Source: Cognatilysobacter xinjiangensis (lineage in GTDB: Bacteria > Pseudomonadota > Gammaproteobacteria > Xanthomonadales > Xanthomonadaceae). From it: a stretch of DNA of 64,000 nucleotides. Below the pieces are notes generated by a model, which had not been told where the DNA came from, did not search any database, and was given only the letters and a program-made list of their open reading frames with translations. Below, piece after piece: positions 1-15,026 of this stretch (positions are counted from its first letter, which is position 1; every line of letters begins with the position of its first letter). The translations under genes and the position numbers were made by a program. Location of the stretch: assembly GCF_014651995.1 (NCBI RefSeq), contig NZ_BMXY01000005.1, positions 1-64,000 of the forward strand, given 5' to 3'.

Positions 1-1
1 C

Positions 2-36
2 AAGCCCGGCCGCGATGCGTCGCGGCCGGGCTTTTT
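2..36 (+). terminator. Rho-independent terminator
   Basis: A perfect 14-bp stem (2-15 with 20-33) closes a four-base TGCG loop and is followed by a T run at 32-36 on the plus strand. It would end a rightward transcript entering from the left of the window. The minus strand lacks a T tract, so it is a weaker terminator for the leftward DUF378 gene that stops at 38. Confidence 0.8.
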
Positions 37-37
37 C

Positions 38-265
38 TCAGCGTCCCGCCTGCGCGCGCGTCTCGCCGATGTGGCCGCCGCGGAACAGCGGGATCAGCTG
101 CCACAGCGCCGACAGGCCGACCAGGATGTAGACCAGGCGCGAGAGCGGTGCATCCTGGCCGCCGAAGAGCGCGGCGACGAGGTCGAACTGGAACGCGCCG
201 ACAAGGCCCCAGTTGATGCCGCCGATGATGACGAGCGCGAGGGTGATCAGGTTCAGGGCTTTCAT
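38..265 (-). CDS. DUF378 family small membrane protein
   Basis: This 75-residue protein has two hydrophobic segments (about residues 5-32 and 41-62) and the N-terminal pattern LNLITLALVIIGGINWGLVG that marks the DUF378 (YuzA-like) family of two-helix inner-membrane proteins. The function of the family is not known. The length is normal for it. The ATG at 265 is preceded by a modest GAG-containing ribosome site. The gene is the last of a run of leftward genes and stops two bases after the hairpin at the window edge. No catalytic or metal-binding residues stand out. Confidence 0.8.
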   Translation of the reverse strand: MKALNLITLALVIIGGINWGLVGAFQFDLVAALFGGQDAPLSRLVYILVGLSALWQLIPLFRGGHIGETRAQAGR

Positions 266-307
266 CGCATTATCTCGGTGGGGAAAACGGTTGGCGACGC
301 GGACGCG

Positions 308-943
308 TCAATGCACGGTGCGGGAGGTGCGCTTGGACGCCGCGCGCGAGCGCGTGAGCACGCCGGCAGCGGCCTTCTTCGCTGCGGTCTTCGAGCGACC
401 GCGCACGGCCTTGTCCGACGGCGGGCGCAGCGCGCGGCGCTTGCCGTCCTGCAGGTCGAGGATGCGGTTCTCGCCCATCAGTTCTTCCTTCTTCGTCACC
501 CGCGCGGCGACGAAGGCGAGCAGCTTGCCCACGCCGGTGCGCGGGCCGGTCCAGTACTCGGCGCTGCGCACGTGGATCTCGAGCAGCAGAAGGTTGGGAT
601 CGTCGACGCCCTTCGGGAAGAACGCCTTATATCCGTCGCTCCAGAGTTCGCGGATCTTCGCGCGGTCGCGGTTGAGCCGCGCTTGCCCGGCGATCGACAC
701 GTACACGTTCGCGTCCTTCGACGCATAGGCCACGTTGACCTTGCGACGGCGCGTGATCTCGCCGACCTTCGGGCTGTCGGCCTCGGTGAAGAACCACAGG
801 CGCTCGCCATCGAAGCTCGCCTGCTGCGTGGACAGCGGGCGGCTCACCAGCCAGCCCTCGGGGCCGACGGTGGTGAGCATCGCGATGTCGATGCCTTCGA
901 TCAGTTCGGCGAGACGTTCTGCACTGGTGGCGCGGCGGGCCAT
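308..943 (-). CDS. Pyridoxamine 5'-phosphate oxidase-like stress protein with basic tail
   Basis: The first 145 or so residues of this 211-residue protein match the split-barrel flavin-binding fold of general stress protein 26 / pyridoxamine-phosphate-oxidase-like proteins (AMLTTVGPEGWLVSRPL near the start, FFTEADSPKVGEI, then the WSDGYKAFFP and YWTGP segments). Such proteins usually bind FMN or FAD; the substrate here is unknown. From about residue 165 the chain becomes a Lys/Arg/Ala-rich tail (for example GRSKTAAKKAAAG), resembling histone H1-like tails and atypical for the family. The start at 943 was chosen because GAGGACG lies just upstream; a longer open frame upstream has no family similarity. 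Confidence 0.8.
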   Translation of the reverse strand: MARRATSAERLAELIEGIDIAMLTTVGPEGWLVSRPLSTQQASFDGERLWFFTEADSPKVGEITRRRKVNVAYASKDANVYVSIAGQARLNRDRAKIRELWSDGYKAFFPKGVDDPNLLLLEIHVRSAEYWTGPRTGVGKLLAFVAARVTKKEELMGENRILDLQDGKRRALRPPSDKAVRGRSKTAAKKAAAGVLTRSRAASKRTSRTVH

Positions 944-995
944 GGGGCGTCCTCGTTGAATAGCGCGCCCACGCTGCGGCCGCTGCCGACAAGGA

Positions 996-1011
996 GCGGT
1001 GAATTCACCGC
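996..1011. promoter_or_regulatory. Perfect 16-bp palindrome, possible operator
   Basis: GCGGTGAATTCACCGC is fully self-complementary. It lies between the ZIP transporter stop (1021) and the stress protein start (943), both leftward, so it is upstream of the stress protein gene. It could be an operator for a dimeric regulator. The absence of a loop and T tract argues against a terminator. Confidence 0.35.
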
Positions 1012-1020
1012 GTCGTCGCG

Positions 1021-1812
1021 TCAGCCGGCCAGCGCCGTGTCCAGCAGCATCATGGTGACGAAGCCGATGATCAGCCCGGTCGTCGCGAAACTCTCGTGCC
1101 CGCTGCGATGCGATTCGGGGATGAGTTCGTGGCTGATGACGAACAGCATCGCGCCCGCGGCGAAGCCCAGCCCGACCGGCAACAGGTATGGCAGCGACGT
1201 CACCAGACCGGCCGCTGCGAGCGCGCCGAGCGGCTCGGGAATGCCGGAGCCCACGCCTGCGAGCACAGCGTGGCGTCGCCTGTAGCCGGCGGCGATCAGC
1301 GACAGCGTGACCACCAGGCCTTCGGGAATGTCCTGGATCGCGATGCCGGTGGTCAGCGCCTGCCCGCCCGATTCGCCGCCCGCGTAGCCCACGCCGATCG
1401 CGAAGCCTTCGGGCAGGTTGTGCAGGCAGATCGCGAACACGAACAGCCAGGCGCGACGCACGCGCTCGGGCGACATGCCTTCCACGCCCTTGACGAAGTG
1501 CTCGTGCGGCACGATCGCGTTGAGCCACATCACGAAGGCCGCGCCGGCGACCAGCGCCCCGCCGACGGTGAGTCCCGCCATCCACGGGCCCGCCTGTGCA
1601 GCGCGCGCGGCGGCGATGCCCGGGATCACCAGCGAGAACGAGACGGCGGCGAGCATCACGCCGCCGCCGAAGCCGAGCATCGCGTCCTTGGCGCGCGCCG
1701 GCAGGTCGCGTCCGACGACGCCTGCAAGCGCGCCGAGCGCGGTCGCGGCCGCGGCGACGAGGCCGCCGAGGAACGCGCTGTCGACGGCCTGGTGGACCAC
1801 GGACGCTGCCAT
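1021..1812 (-). CDS. ZIP family divalent metal transporter
   Basis: The protein (263 residues from the chosen ATG) has about eight hydrophobic segments and the two ZIP signatures in the middle of the chain: HNLPEGFAIG in helix IV and QDIPEGLVV in helix V. Their His and Glu residues form the binuclear metal site. A central loop with PHEHF follows the third segment. This is the GufA/ZupT-type bacterial branch that imports zinc and other divalent cations across the inner membrane. A longer TTG-initiated frame to 1866 adds an Arg/Cys-rich stretch unlike any ZIP N-terminus, so ATG at 1812 is preferred although its ribosome site is weak. Confidence 0.85.
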   Translation of the reverse strand: MAASVVHQAVDSAFLGGLVAAAATALGALAGVVGRDLPARAKDAMLGFGGGVMLAAVSFSLVIPGIAAARAAQAGPWMAGLTVGGALVAGAAFVMWLNAIVPHEHFVKGVEGMSPERVRRAWLFVFAICLHNLPEGFAIGVGYAGGESGGQALTTGIAIQDIPEGLVVTLSLIAAGYRRRHAVLAGVGSGIPEPLGALAAAGLVTSLPYLLPVGLGFAAGAMLFVISHELIPESHRSGHESFATTGLIIGFVTMMLLDTALAG

Positions 1813-1866
1813 GCGGCGACGGTGCCGCAACGGTTCGCGACACCATGTGAGCGCGCGCCAACGCAA

Positions 1867-1888
1867 ACGGCCGCCCGGAGGCGGCCGT
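1867..1888 (-). terminator. Hairpin downstream of the 92-residue membrane protein gene
   Basis: A perfect 9-bp stem (1867-1875 with 1880-1888) with a four-base loop lies 22 bases after the leftward stop at 1911. On the minus strand it is followed only by TTGCG, so it is a weak intrinsic terminator at best. Confidence 0.4.
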
Positions 1889-1910
1889 CGTCATGCAGCG
1901 CGTGCGCGGC

Positions 1911-2189
1911 TTACAGCGTGCCGAGCAGCAGCTTGCTCAGGAACATCGCCACGCCCGCGCCGATGGCGACGAGCGCGAGCAGCAGCGGGCTGCGCGCCGG
2001 ATTGATGCCCGCGGCCTGCGCGAGGCCGCCGATGAACACCGGCACCAGCGCGTCGGTGGCTTCCCACATGTCGCGGCCACTGGACTTGAACGCGAGCGCG
2101 AGGCCACCGGTCAGCGCGAGGCTGAACAGCAGCGCGGTAAGCCCGTCCTTGAGCGTGATCTTGCGCAGCGTGGCGCCCATGAACTGCAT
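1911..2189 (-). CDS. Hypothetical two-helix membrane protein
   Basis: I do not recognise this 92-residue protein. After a short basic N-terminus (GATLRKITLKDG) it has two or three hydrophobic segments (about residues 17-33, 44-55 and 66-88) separated by a charged loop with KSSGRDMWEATDA. The start at 2189 is well supported by AGGAG seven bases upstream. A longer frame to 2270 reads into Arg-rich sequence without a ribosome site. It lies between a ZIP transporter and an acetyltransferase gene, all leftward, and could share a transcript with the transporter. Confidence 0.7.
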   Translation of the reverse strand: MQFMGATLRKITLKDGLTALLFSLALTGGLALAFKSSGRDMWEATDALVPVFIGGLAQAAGINPARSPLLLALVAIGAGVAMFLSKLLLGTL

Positions 2190-2442
2190 GCGACAACTCC
2201 TGATCGAACACCGCGCGCGGCGCGCGGCGAGGCAAGGGATACGTTGGGAATCCGCGGCGCGACCGCGCATCAGCGCGCACGCCGGTCGGATGCGAAGCGT
2301 AAGCGCCTCACGCGGCTTTCACATGAACGGGTCGCTGACCGGCGGTGTCGCGTGACGCAGTTCGCAGCCCGTGCGTGCGCAAGCGACCGTAGCTGGACTT
2401 TCGACACGGCCGCCTGCGCGGAGGCGGCCGGAGCGAGCGCGC

Positions 2443-2940
2443 TCAGTGCGCGTCGCGGGTCGCCGCTTCGAGGATGTCGTAGCCGGCGTCGTGCATGCCG
2501 AGCGAGGCGTAGGCGGCCTTCGCCGCCGCATTGCCGCGTTCGACGTAGAGCCGCAGGCCGACCACGTCGGCACGCGCCGCGGCGAGCGCGTAGACATGCG
2601 CGTACAGCGCGCGGAACACGCCGCCGCGGCGATGCGCGGGCGTCACGTAGACGCTCTGGATCCACCACCAGTGGCCGCAGCGCCAGTCGCTCCATTCCGA
2701 CGTGAGCATCAGCATGCCGACCGGCTCGGCGATCACCTCGTCGCCGGCCAGCGGCACCTCGCGCACGGCGACGAAGTAGCGCGCTTTCGAAGGATCGGCG
2801 ATGCCCTGCTCGACGCCGGCGAGCACGGTGCCGGCATCGAGTTGCAGGCCCTCGGTTTCATCGGCCATCGTGCGCGCCCACTGCGCGAGCAGTTCGGCGT
2901 CGGCGGCATACGCCTCGCGGACACGCACGTGGCCCGGCAT
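2443..2940 (-). CDS. GNAT family N-acetyltransferase
   Basis: The 165-residue protein shows the GNAT fold: an N-terminal VRVREAYAADAELLAQW segment, a core strand ending WWWIQSVYVTPAHRRGGVFRALY, which is motif A with the acetyl-CoA pyrophosphate loop (RRGGVF), and a C-terminal LYVERGNAAAKAAYASLGM motif B. The substrate cannot be told from sequence. The start lies two bases after the superoxide dismutase stop codon, so the two genes are almost certainly co-transcribed and perhaps translationally coupled. Confidence 0.85.
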   Translation of the reverse strand: MPGHVRVREAYAADAELLAQWARTMADETEGLQLDAGTVLAGVEQGIADPSKARYFVAVREVPLAGDEVIAEPVGMLMLTSEWSDWRCGHWWWIQSVYVTPAHRRGGVFRALYAHVYALAAARADVVGLRLYVERGNAAAKAAYASLGMHDAGYDILEAATRDAH

Positions 2941-2942
2941 CG

Positions 2943-3509
2943 TCAGCCGCCCGCGCGGATCACGCCGCAGGCGATGCGCGCGCCGGAATTGCCGGCCGGC
3001 TGCGAGGCGTAGTCGTCGGCCTGCGCATGCATCACCACCGCGCGCCCGATCACGTTGGTGCCGGCGGCGCCGCCCAGCGTCATGCCGTCGACGTGCACGT
3101 TCACGCGTGCGACGCCGTTGCCGTCCGCGGTGATGTTCGGCATGTCGCCGGCATGGTGGCTGCCGCCCTGCGGATTGCCGTGCGGGCGCGCGTCGGGATT
3201 GAAGTGGCCGCCCGCGCTGCTGGCGTCGGCCGCGCTGCAGTCGCCCTTCTCGTGCACGTGGATGCCGTGCGTGCTGCCCGGCGCGAGGCCGCCGATGTCG
3301 CCGACGAAGTGCACGCCGCCGTCCATCGCCATGGCCGACAGCTTGCCGCTGACCAGCGAACCCGAGGCCGACGCGAGCGCGACCGTGGCCGAATCGACCT
3401 CCGGCGTTGCGGCGGCGGCCGGGGCGTCGCCGGTCGGGGCCGGCGACGAGGACGTGGTGCTGCAGGCGGCGAGCAGCAGCAGGGGCAGTGCGGCGAGGAC
3501 GGGCTTCAT
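2943..3509 (-). CDS. sodC: Cu/Zn superoxide dismutase, lipoprotein
   Basis: The enzyme converts superoxide to oxygen and peroxide outside the cytoplasm. The N-terminus is a lipoprotein signal with the lipobox LLLAAC (Cys at residue 16) followed by a Ser/Ala/Pro linker, so it is probably anchored to the outer membrane or periplasm. Copper and zinc ligands appear in order: HGIHVHEKGDC, GGHFNP, then SHHAGDMPN and a late VMHAQADDY; the final Cys of the structural disulfide is in ARIACG. The 188-residue length suits a lipidated SodC. AAGGAGA lies six bases before the ATG. The acetyltransferase gene follows after two bases. Confidence 0.93.
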   Translation of the reverse strand: MKPVLAALPLLLLAACSTTSSSPAPTGDAPAAAATPEVDSATVALASASGSLVSGKLSAMAMDGGVHFVGDIGGLAPGSTHGIHVHEKGDCSAADASSAGGHFNPDARPHGNPQGGSHHAGDMPNITADGNGVARVNVHVDGMTLGGAAGTNVIGRAVVMHAQADDYASQPAGNSGARIACGVIRAGG

Positions 3510-3566
3510 GGCGGTCTCCTTTCGAGTCGGACAGTCTGCGGTGCGCGCATTCGCGCGCGGTGAATG

Positions 3567-4971
<1,405 letters not shown>

Positions 4972-4979
<8 letters not shown>

Positions 4980-6003
4980 CGGCGGGCCCCGGCAGCGGCA
5001 ACAGCACGGTGAACACGGTATGCCCGGGGCGCGAGCGATAGCTGAGCGCGCCGCGGTGCTCGCGCGCGACCTGCTGCGCGAGCGCGAGGCCCAGGCCCGT
5101 GCCTTCGGCGCGCCCGCTCACCAGTGGCAGGAACAGGCGCTCGGCGAGTTCGGGCGGCACGCCGCGGCCGTCGTCGGCGATCTCGAGACGAAGCGCCAGC
5201 GGATGCACGTCCTCGCCGATGCGCACGCCGTGCTCGACCCGGGTGCGCAGCGTGACCTGCGAGGCACCGGCCTCGATCGCGTTGCGCACGAGGTTCCACA
5301 CGCCCTGCACGAGGCGATCGGCATCACCCTCGACGTCGGGCAGGCTCGGGTCGTAGTCGCGCACCAGCCGCACCGCCCAGCCGGCGTCGGCTTCCGCCAG
5401 GCGCAGCACGCGCTCGAGCACGCCGTGCACGTTGAGCGGCGCATGCGGACGCGGCGGCGCGGGGCTGAGCAGGCGGTCGAGCAGCGCGGCCAGGCGCGCG
5501 GTTTCGGCATCGATCAGCGCGGTGAGCGCATGGCCATCGGCATCGTTCGGATCGAGCCGCCGGCCGAGCAGCTGCGCGGCGCCCTTGAGCCCCGCCAGCG
5601 GGTTGCGCAGCTCGTGCGCCAACCCGCGCAGCGCGGCGCTGAGCGCCGACGGCAGGCGCGCCGGGTCGTCGTCGGGGAATTCGTCGACCGGATGCGCCTC
5701 CAGCAGCCAGCCGTCCTCGCGGCGGCTCAGCCAGGCGTCGCAGAAGCGCTCGGCGCCGTCGGCGAAACGCAGGCCCAGCCGACGCAGCCGCAGCGGCGCG
5801 TCGGTGGCCTCGGCATCGCGGGCGAGCGCCGGGTCGAGGCCGGCCTCCGGCGCCAGCGCGCCCAATGGCAGGCCCAGCAGGCGACGCTGGCCGACGCCCA
5901 GCCAGCGTGCGAACGCGATGTTGCAGCCGGCGATGCGGGCATCGGCCGTGGTCCACGCGAGCGGCGTGGTCAGCTGGTCGAGGTCGGGCGCGGTCTGCAT
6001 CAT
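4972..6003 (-). CDS. ntrB: Nitrogen regulation sensor histidine kinase NtrB (GlnL)
   Basis: The 343-residue cytoplasmic kinase has an N-terminal PAS domain (about 10-110), a HisKA domain with HELRNPLAG (His130) and a HATPase domain with the N box NLVRNAIEAGA, DDGRGVP and EGTGLGLALAQQ. In the family it phosphorylates NtrC under nitrogen limitation and becomes a phosphatase when the PII protein binds it. Two adjacent ATG codons exist at 6003 and 6000 and neither has a good ribosome site. The stop overlaps the ntrC start by eight bases, so both proteins come from one transcript. Confidence 0.92.
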
Positions 6004-6043
6004 TGCACCATGGTAGTGCAGGCCACGCCGCCTGTCGGCCGAA

Positions 6044-6095
6044 ATGTAATGTGCAGTTGACATCCGCCGGTCGGAATGTAAGGTCAACATTACAT
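6044..6095. promoter_or_regulatory. Two operator-like ATGTAA-N8-TTACAT sites over a TTGACA box
   Basis: Site 2 (6076-6095) is ATGTAA, eight bases, TTACAT with perfect half-sites. Site 1 (6044-6063) is ATGTAA, eight bases, TGACAT with one mismatch. The centres are 32 bp apart, about three helical turns, so a dimeric regulator would bind both on the same DNA face. A perfect TTGACA -35 box (6057-6062) overlaps site 1, and a TAAGGT -10 candidate (6079-6084) overlaps site 2. This suggests repression of the rightward membrane protein/HTH operon, probably by its own HTH protein. Confidence 0.55.
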
Positions 6096-6112
6096 CCGTT
6101 CGGAGTTCCGCC

Positions 6113-6742
6113 GTGGCCTCTACCGCGCGTCTGCTCGTTCCGCTCCTGGTCGCTGGCGGTGGCATCGCCGCCGCGCTGCTGCTCCACGACGGTCGCTGGC
6201 TCGGTCTCGATACCGGCGCCGCCGGTACGGCCGTGCTGGTGCTGACCGCGTGGGGCGCGCTGTTCGCGCTCGGCCGCGCCGATCTGTCGGCGGTCGAGAA
6301 CGCCGTCTCCCCGGGTGAATGGCGGGCCTGGATCGGCACGGTGTTCACGGCGGTCGCGGTGGCGTACTTCGTGTCGAAACTGCGCGTGTTCCAGGGCGCG
6401 GACCTGCTGCATGACCCGGCCGTACGCGCGGTGACCACCCGGCTGGTGACGCTGCTCGTCGCATGGACGGTGCTGTCGTCGATGCTCGATGCGCGCTGGA
6501 AGCACCGGGTGCAGCGCGACGAGCGCGATGCGGAGGTCGCGCGACAGGCGGCGGCCTGGGGTCGCGGTGCGACCGTCGCCGGCATCGTGGTGCTGGCAGT
6601 GACGCTCGGCTTCTCGCCGGCCGACCGGCTCACGTGGGCGACGCCGCCGATGATCGCCAACCAGCTGATCCTGCTGGTGATGGTCGGCAGCCTGTTCGAG
6701 TACGCGGCGAGCGCCCTGCGCTACATGGCCGACCGGCGCTGA
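6113..6742 (+). CDS. Five-helix membrane protein paired with an HTH regulator
   Basis: The 209-residue protein has about five membrane segments (residues 7-25, 36-54, 75-89, 105-122, 147-164, with a further one at 180-200) and a charged cytoplasmic loop [20 protein letters not shown] before the fourth. This resembles the DUF2178-like membrane proteins that sit beside YozG-type HTH regulators, but I am not sure of the family. The start is GTG with GGAG eight bases upstream. The gene begins 18 bases after a duplicated operator-like site, and the HTH gene follows after five bases. The function is unknown; it may be a sensor or partner of the regulator. Confidence 0.75.
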   Translation: MASTARLLVPLLVAGGGIAAALLLHDGRWLGLDTGAAGTAVLVLTAWGALFALGRADLSAVENAVSPGEWRAWIGTVFTAVAVAYFVSKLRVFQGADLLHDPAVRAVTTRLVTLLVAWTVLSSMLDARWKHRVQRDERDAEVARQAAAWGRGATVAGIVVLAVTLGFSPADRLTWATPPMIANQLILLVMVGSLFEYAASALRYMADRR

Positions 6743-6747
6743 GCCGC

Positions 6748-6966
6748 ATGCCGATCACCACCGAGATCCGCCGCCTGCGCCAGGAGCGTGGCGGGATGAC
6801 GCAGGAAGCGCTGGCGCAGGCCTGCGGCGTGACGCGGCAGACGATCATCGCACTGGAGGCGGGGCGCTATGCGCCGTCGCTGGAACTCGCGTTCCGAATC
6901 GCCGACGCGCTGTCGGCGCCATTGGAGCAGGTGTTCCGCTGGACGCCGCCGGCGGCGGCGGAGTGA
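6748..6966 (+). CDS. YozG-type XRE family helix-turn-helix regulator
   Basis: This 72-residue protein is little more than one HTH_3 domain: [40 protein letters not shown], then [16 protein letters not shown]. It is the short stand-alone type that binds DNA as a dimer and commonly represses its own operon. It follows the membrane protein gene by five bases and is the obvious candidate to bind the paired ATGTAA/TTACAT sites at 6044-6095. It converges on the kinase-like gene ending at 6982. Confidence 0.85.
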   Translation: MPITTEIRRLRQERGGMTQEALAQACGVTRQTIIALEAGRYAPSLELAFRIADALSAPLEQVFRWTPPAAAE

Positions 6967-6981
6967 TCGCCGGCGTGTCGC

Positions 6982-7623
6982 TCAGGCCGAGGACAGCGGC
7001 AACGCGATGCGGAAGGCCAGCCCCGGTGCGAGCGCATGCGCGTCGATGGTGCCGCCGTGGGCACGCACGATCGCCTCGGCCACCACCAGGCGCAGGCCGA
7101 GGCCGAGGTCGTAGGGCTCGGCGAGCGGATTGGCCAGCAGCGCGGCGGCATCGTCCGGCGGATCGCCGTTGTCGGCGACCTCGATCAGCAGCCGCGTGCC
7201 CTCGCGCCAGGCGTGCAGGCCCGGCGGCTGGCTCGAGCGCCACTGGGCGAAACCGAGCAGGCTCGACAGCGCCTGCACCAGGCGGCCCTCGTCGCCTTCC
7301 AGGTGCGCGCCGTCGAGTTCCGGCGTCACGTCGGCCTGTGTCGCGCAGCCGGCCACGCTGCCGACCGCGAGGTCCAGCAGCATCTGCACCTCGACCGGGC
7401 GCAGGCGGTTCACCAGCCGGCCTTCCTGCGCGCGCACCCAGTCGCCGAGTTCCTCGATCATGCCGGCCATGCGGCGCGACTGGCGCTCGATGGTCTCCGC
7501 CAGTTCGACGCGGCGTTCCTCCGGCAGCTCGGGGCGGCGCAGCAGGTAGGCGGCGGTCTGCAGGGGCGAGAGCGGCCCCTTCAGATCGTGCACCAGGCGT
7601 TCGAACAGGGGACGCTCACTCAT
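6982..7623 (-). CDS. Degenerate histidine kinase-like protein (possible phosphotransferase)
   Basis: The 213-residue protein has a HisKA-like helix with HDLKGPL (His12) and a second helix (RRVELAETIERQSRRMAGMIEE), then a HATPase-like fold with a GLGLRLVVAEAI segment. The ATP-binding residues are eroded: the N box reads LSSLLGFAQW without the magnesium-binding Asn, and the G1 box is DNGDPP rather than DxGxG. It also lacks any sensor domain. A four-helix plus dead ATPase layout is that of histidine phosphotransferases such as ChpT and Spo0B, so phosphorelay function is a plausible inference. Its ATG overlaps the stop of the upstream hybrid kinase (ATGA), implying coupled translation. Confidence 0.7.
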   Translation of the reverse strand: MSERPLFERLVHDLKGPLSPLQTAAYLLRRPELPEERRVELAETIERQSRRMAGMIEELGDWVRAQEGRLVNRLRPVEVQMLLDLAVGSVAGCATQADVTPELDGAHLEGDEGRLVQALSSLLGFAQWRSSQPPGLHAWREGTRLLIEVADNGDPPDDAAALLANPLAEPYDLGLGLRLVVAEAIVRAHGGTIDAHALAPGLAFRIALPLSSA

Positions 7624-9322
7624 TGAACCTTCGCCTCGCAAGGCGGCAGCGCGCCCAAAATACGGCAGATGGAGTCGATCTCCGGGGGTTTGACCAGGTG
7701 GTGGTCGAAGCCGGCCTCCGCGGTGCGGCGCCGGTCCTCGGGCTGGCCCCAACCGGTGACCGCGACCAGCGTCATGGTCGCACCGTGCGCCGACGCGCGT
7801 AGTCGCCGCGCGACGTCGTAGCCGCTCATGCCGGGCATGCCGATGTCGAGGAAGACGACGTCGGGCGCGAAATCCCCCACCGCCTGCTCGGCAGCGTGCG
7901 GGTCGTAGATGCGCTGGGCCTGGTGGCCGAGCATCTCCAGCATCATCGCCAGGGTGTCGGCGGAGTCGCAGTTGTCGTCGATCACCAGCACGCGGCGCGG
8001 CAGCGCGGCCGGGATCGGCGGCGCGGGCTCGGACTCGACCACCGCCTCGCGGCAGAGCGGCAGGCGCACCGTGAAGCGGCAGCCCTTGCCGAGGCCTTCG
8101 CTGGTGGCGACGACCGCGCCCTCGTGCATCGCCACGAGCCGCTTGACCAGTGTGAGGCCGATGCCGAGGCCGCCGCGTGCACGCTCGATCGAGGTGTCGA
8201 CCTGCGCGAACGGCTCGAAGATCCCCTCGGCCTGCTCGGGCGTGAGGCCGATGCCCTGGTCGCAGACGTGCACCTGCACCTCCTCGCCGTCGCGCTCGGT
8301 TTCGATGCGGATCGGCTGGGCCGGGTCGGAATACTTCGCCGCGTTGCTGATGAGGTTGGCGAACACCTGCGACAGGCGCGCTGGATCGGCCTCGAGCAGC
8401 ACGTCGCCGGGCACCGCATCCAGCTCGAGCCGGTGGCCGGTGCTGCGCAGCAGCGGCTCGACGCTCTCCACGGCCGAGCGCAGCACGGCGTCCAGGGGCG
8501 TCGGCGTGCGGCGCAGCACCAGCTTGTCCTGGCTGATGCGGGCGACGTCGAGCAGGTCGTCGATCAGCCGCACCAGCAGCTCCAGCTGGCGGTCCATCAC
8601 CTCGTGCAGCGCGGACGCATTGCCGCCGCCAAGCTTCATCACGTTGACCGCATTGGCCAGCGAGGCGAGCGGATTGCGCAGCTCGTGCGCGAGCGTGGCC
8701 AGGAACTGGTCCTTGCGGCGGTCATGCTCGAGCAGTCGCTGCTGCGCACGCTCGCGCTCGGCGATCTGCGCCTGCAGCTCGATGTTGCGCTGGGCCAGCA
8801 CCACGTTCGCCGCGCGCAGCGACTCGTTGAGCACCTCCAGCTCGCGCGCCTTCTCCAGGCGCAGGTCCTCGTTGGCCTGCGCGAGGCGCTCGTTCGCGCT
8901 CTGCAGCTCGCGCCGCTTGCGGTACAGCTCGACCAGCACGCTGACCTTGCTGCGCATGATCTCCGGGATCACCGGCACCATGACGTAGTCGACCGCGCCG
9001 AGCTTGTAGCCGCGCAGGCGGTCGAGGTCGGAGACATTGACCGCAGTGACGAAGATGATCGGCGTCTTTTCGTAGCGCGGATGCTGGTGGATCAGGCTCG
9101 CGGTCTCGAAGCCGTCCATGCCGGGCATGTTGACGTCGAGCAGGATCAGCGCGCACTCGTGCTCCATGAGCAGCTTGAGCGCCTCGACACCCGAGCGGGC
9201 CTCGATCAGGTTCTCGCCCAGCGGCTCGAGGATCGCGCGGTACGACAACAGCCGCCCCGGCTGGTCGTCGACCAGCAGGATCGTCGCCGGCGCCTGCGCG
9301 TCGGCGGTGGTCGGCGGCAGGC

Positions 9323-9338
<16 letters not shown>
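7620..9338 (-). CDS. Hybrid sensor kinase: receiver - HisKA - HATPase - receiver
   Basis: This soluble protein (572 residues from the GTG chosen) has a receiver domain first (phosphoacceptor Asp68 in [11 protein letters not shown]), a long coiled coil (about 130-205), HisKA with HELRNPLAS (His218), HATPase with [10 protein letters not shown] and [12 protein letters not shown], and a second receiver at the C-terminus (Asp498 in [11 protein letters not shown]). It lacks a membrane segment. It overlaps the end of the giant poly-HAMP kinase gene and the start of the degenerate kinase gene, so the three are one operon. GTG at 9338 has GGAG ten bases upstream; a TTG at 9326 overlapping the previous stop is the alternative. 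Confidence 0.85.
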
Positions 9339-14827
<5,489 letters not shown>

Positions 14828-15026
14828 GGGCGGGTCGCGCGAGGATAGGTAGCGCTGTGTCGACGCGGCGTTCACATCTTTCGCCGCGCAGGCAGCATGA
14901 ATAGATGGCTCGTCGCAGGCGTCGTCGCAGCCACGAAACGCATGCAAACAGTGACGGCGAGCGCATTCGACGGCAGCGGCCGGCATACGGCTTGCATGAA
15001 CCGGTTAAGCCGTCCGGATTCCCGCC

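Noticed and set aside
2407-2430. 9-bp GC hairpin after the first acetyltransferase gene as a terminator
   Set aside because: It has no T tract on the minus strand; such GC stems are common by chance at this base composition.
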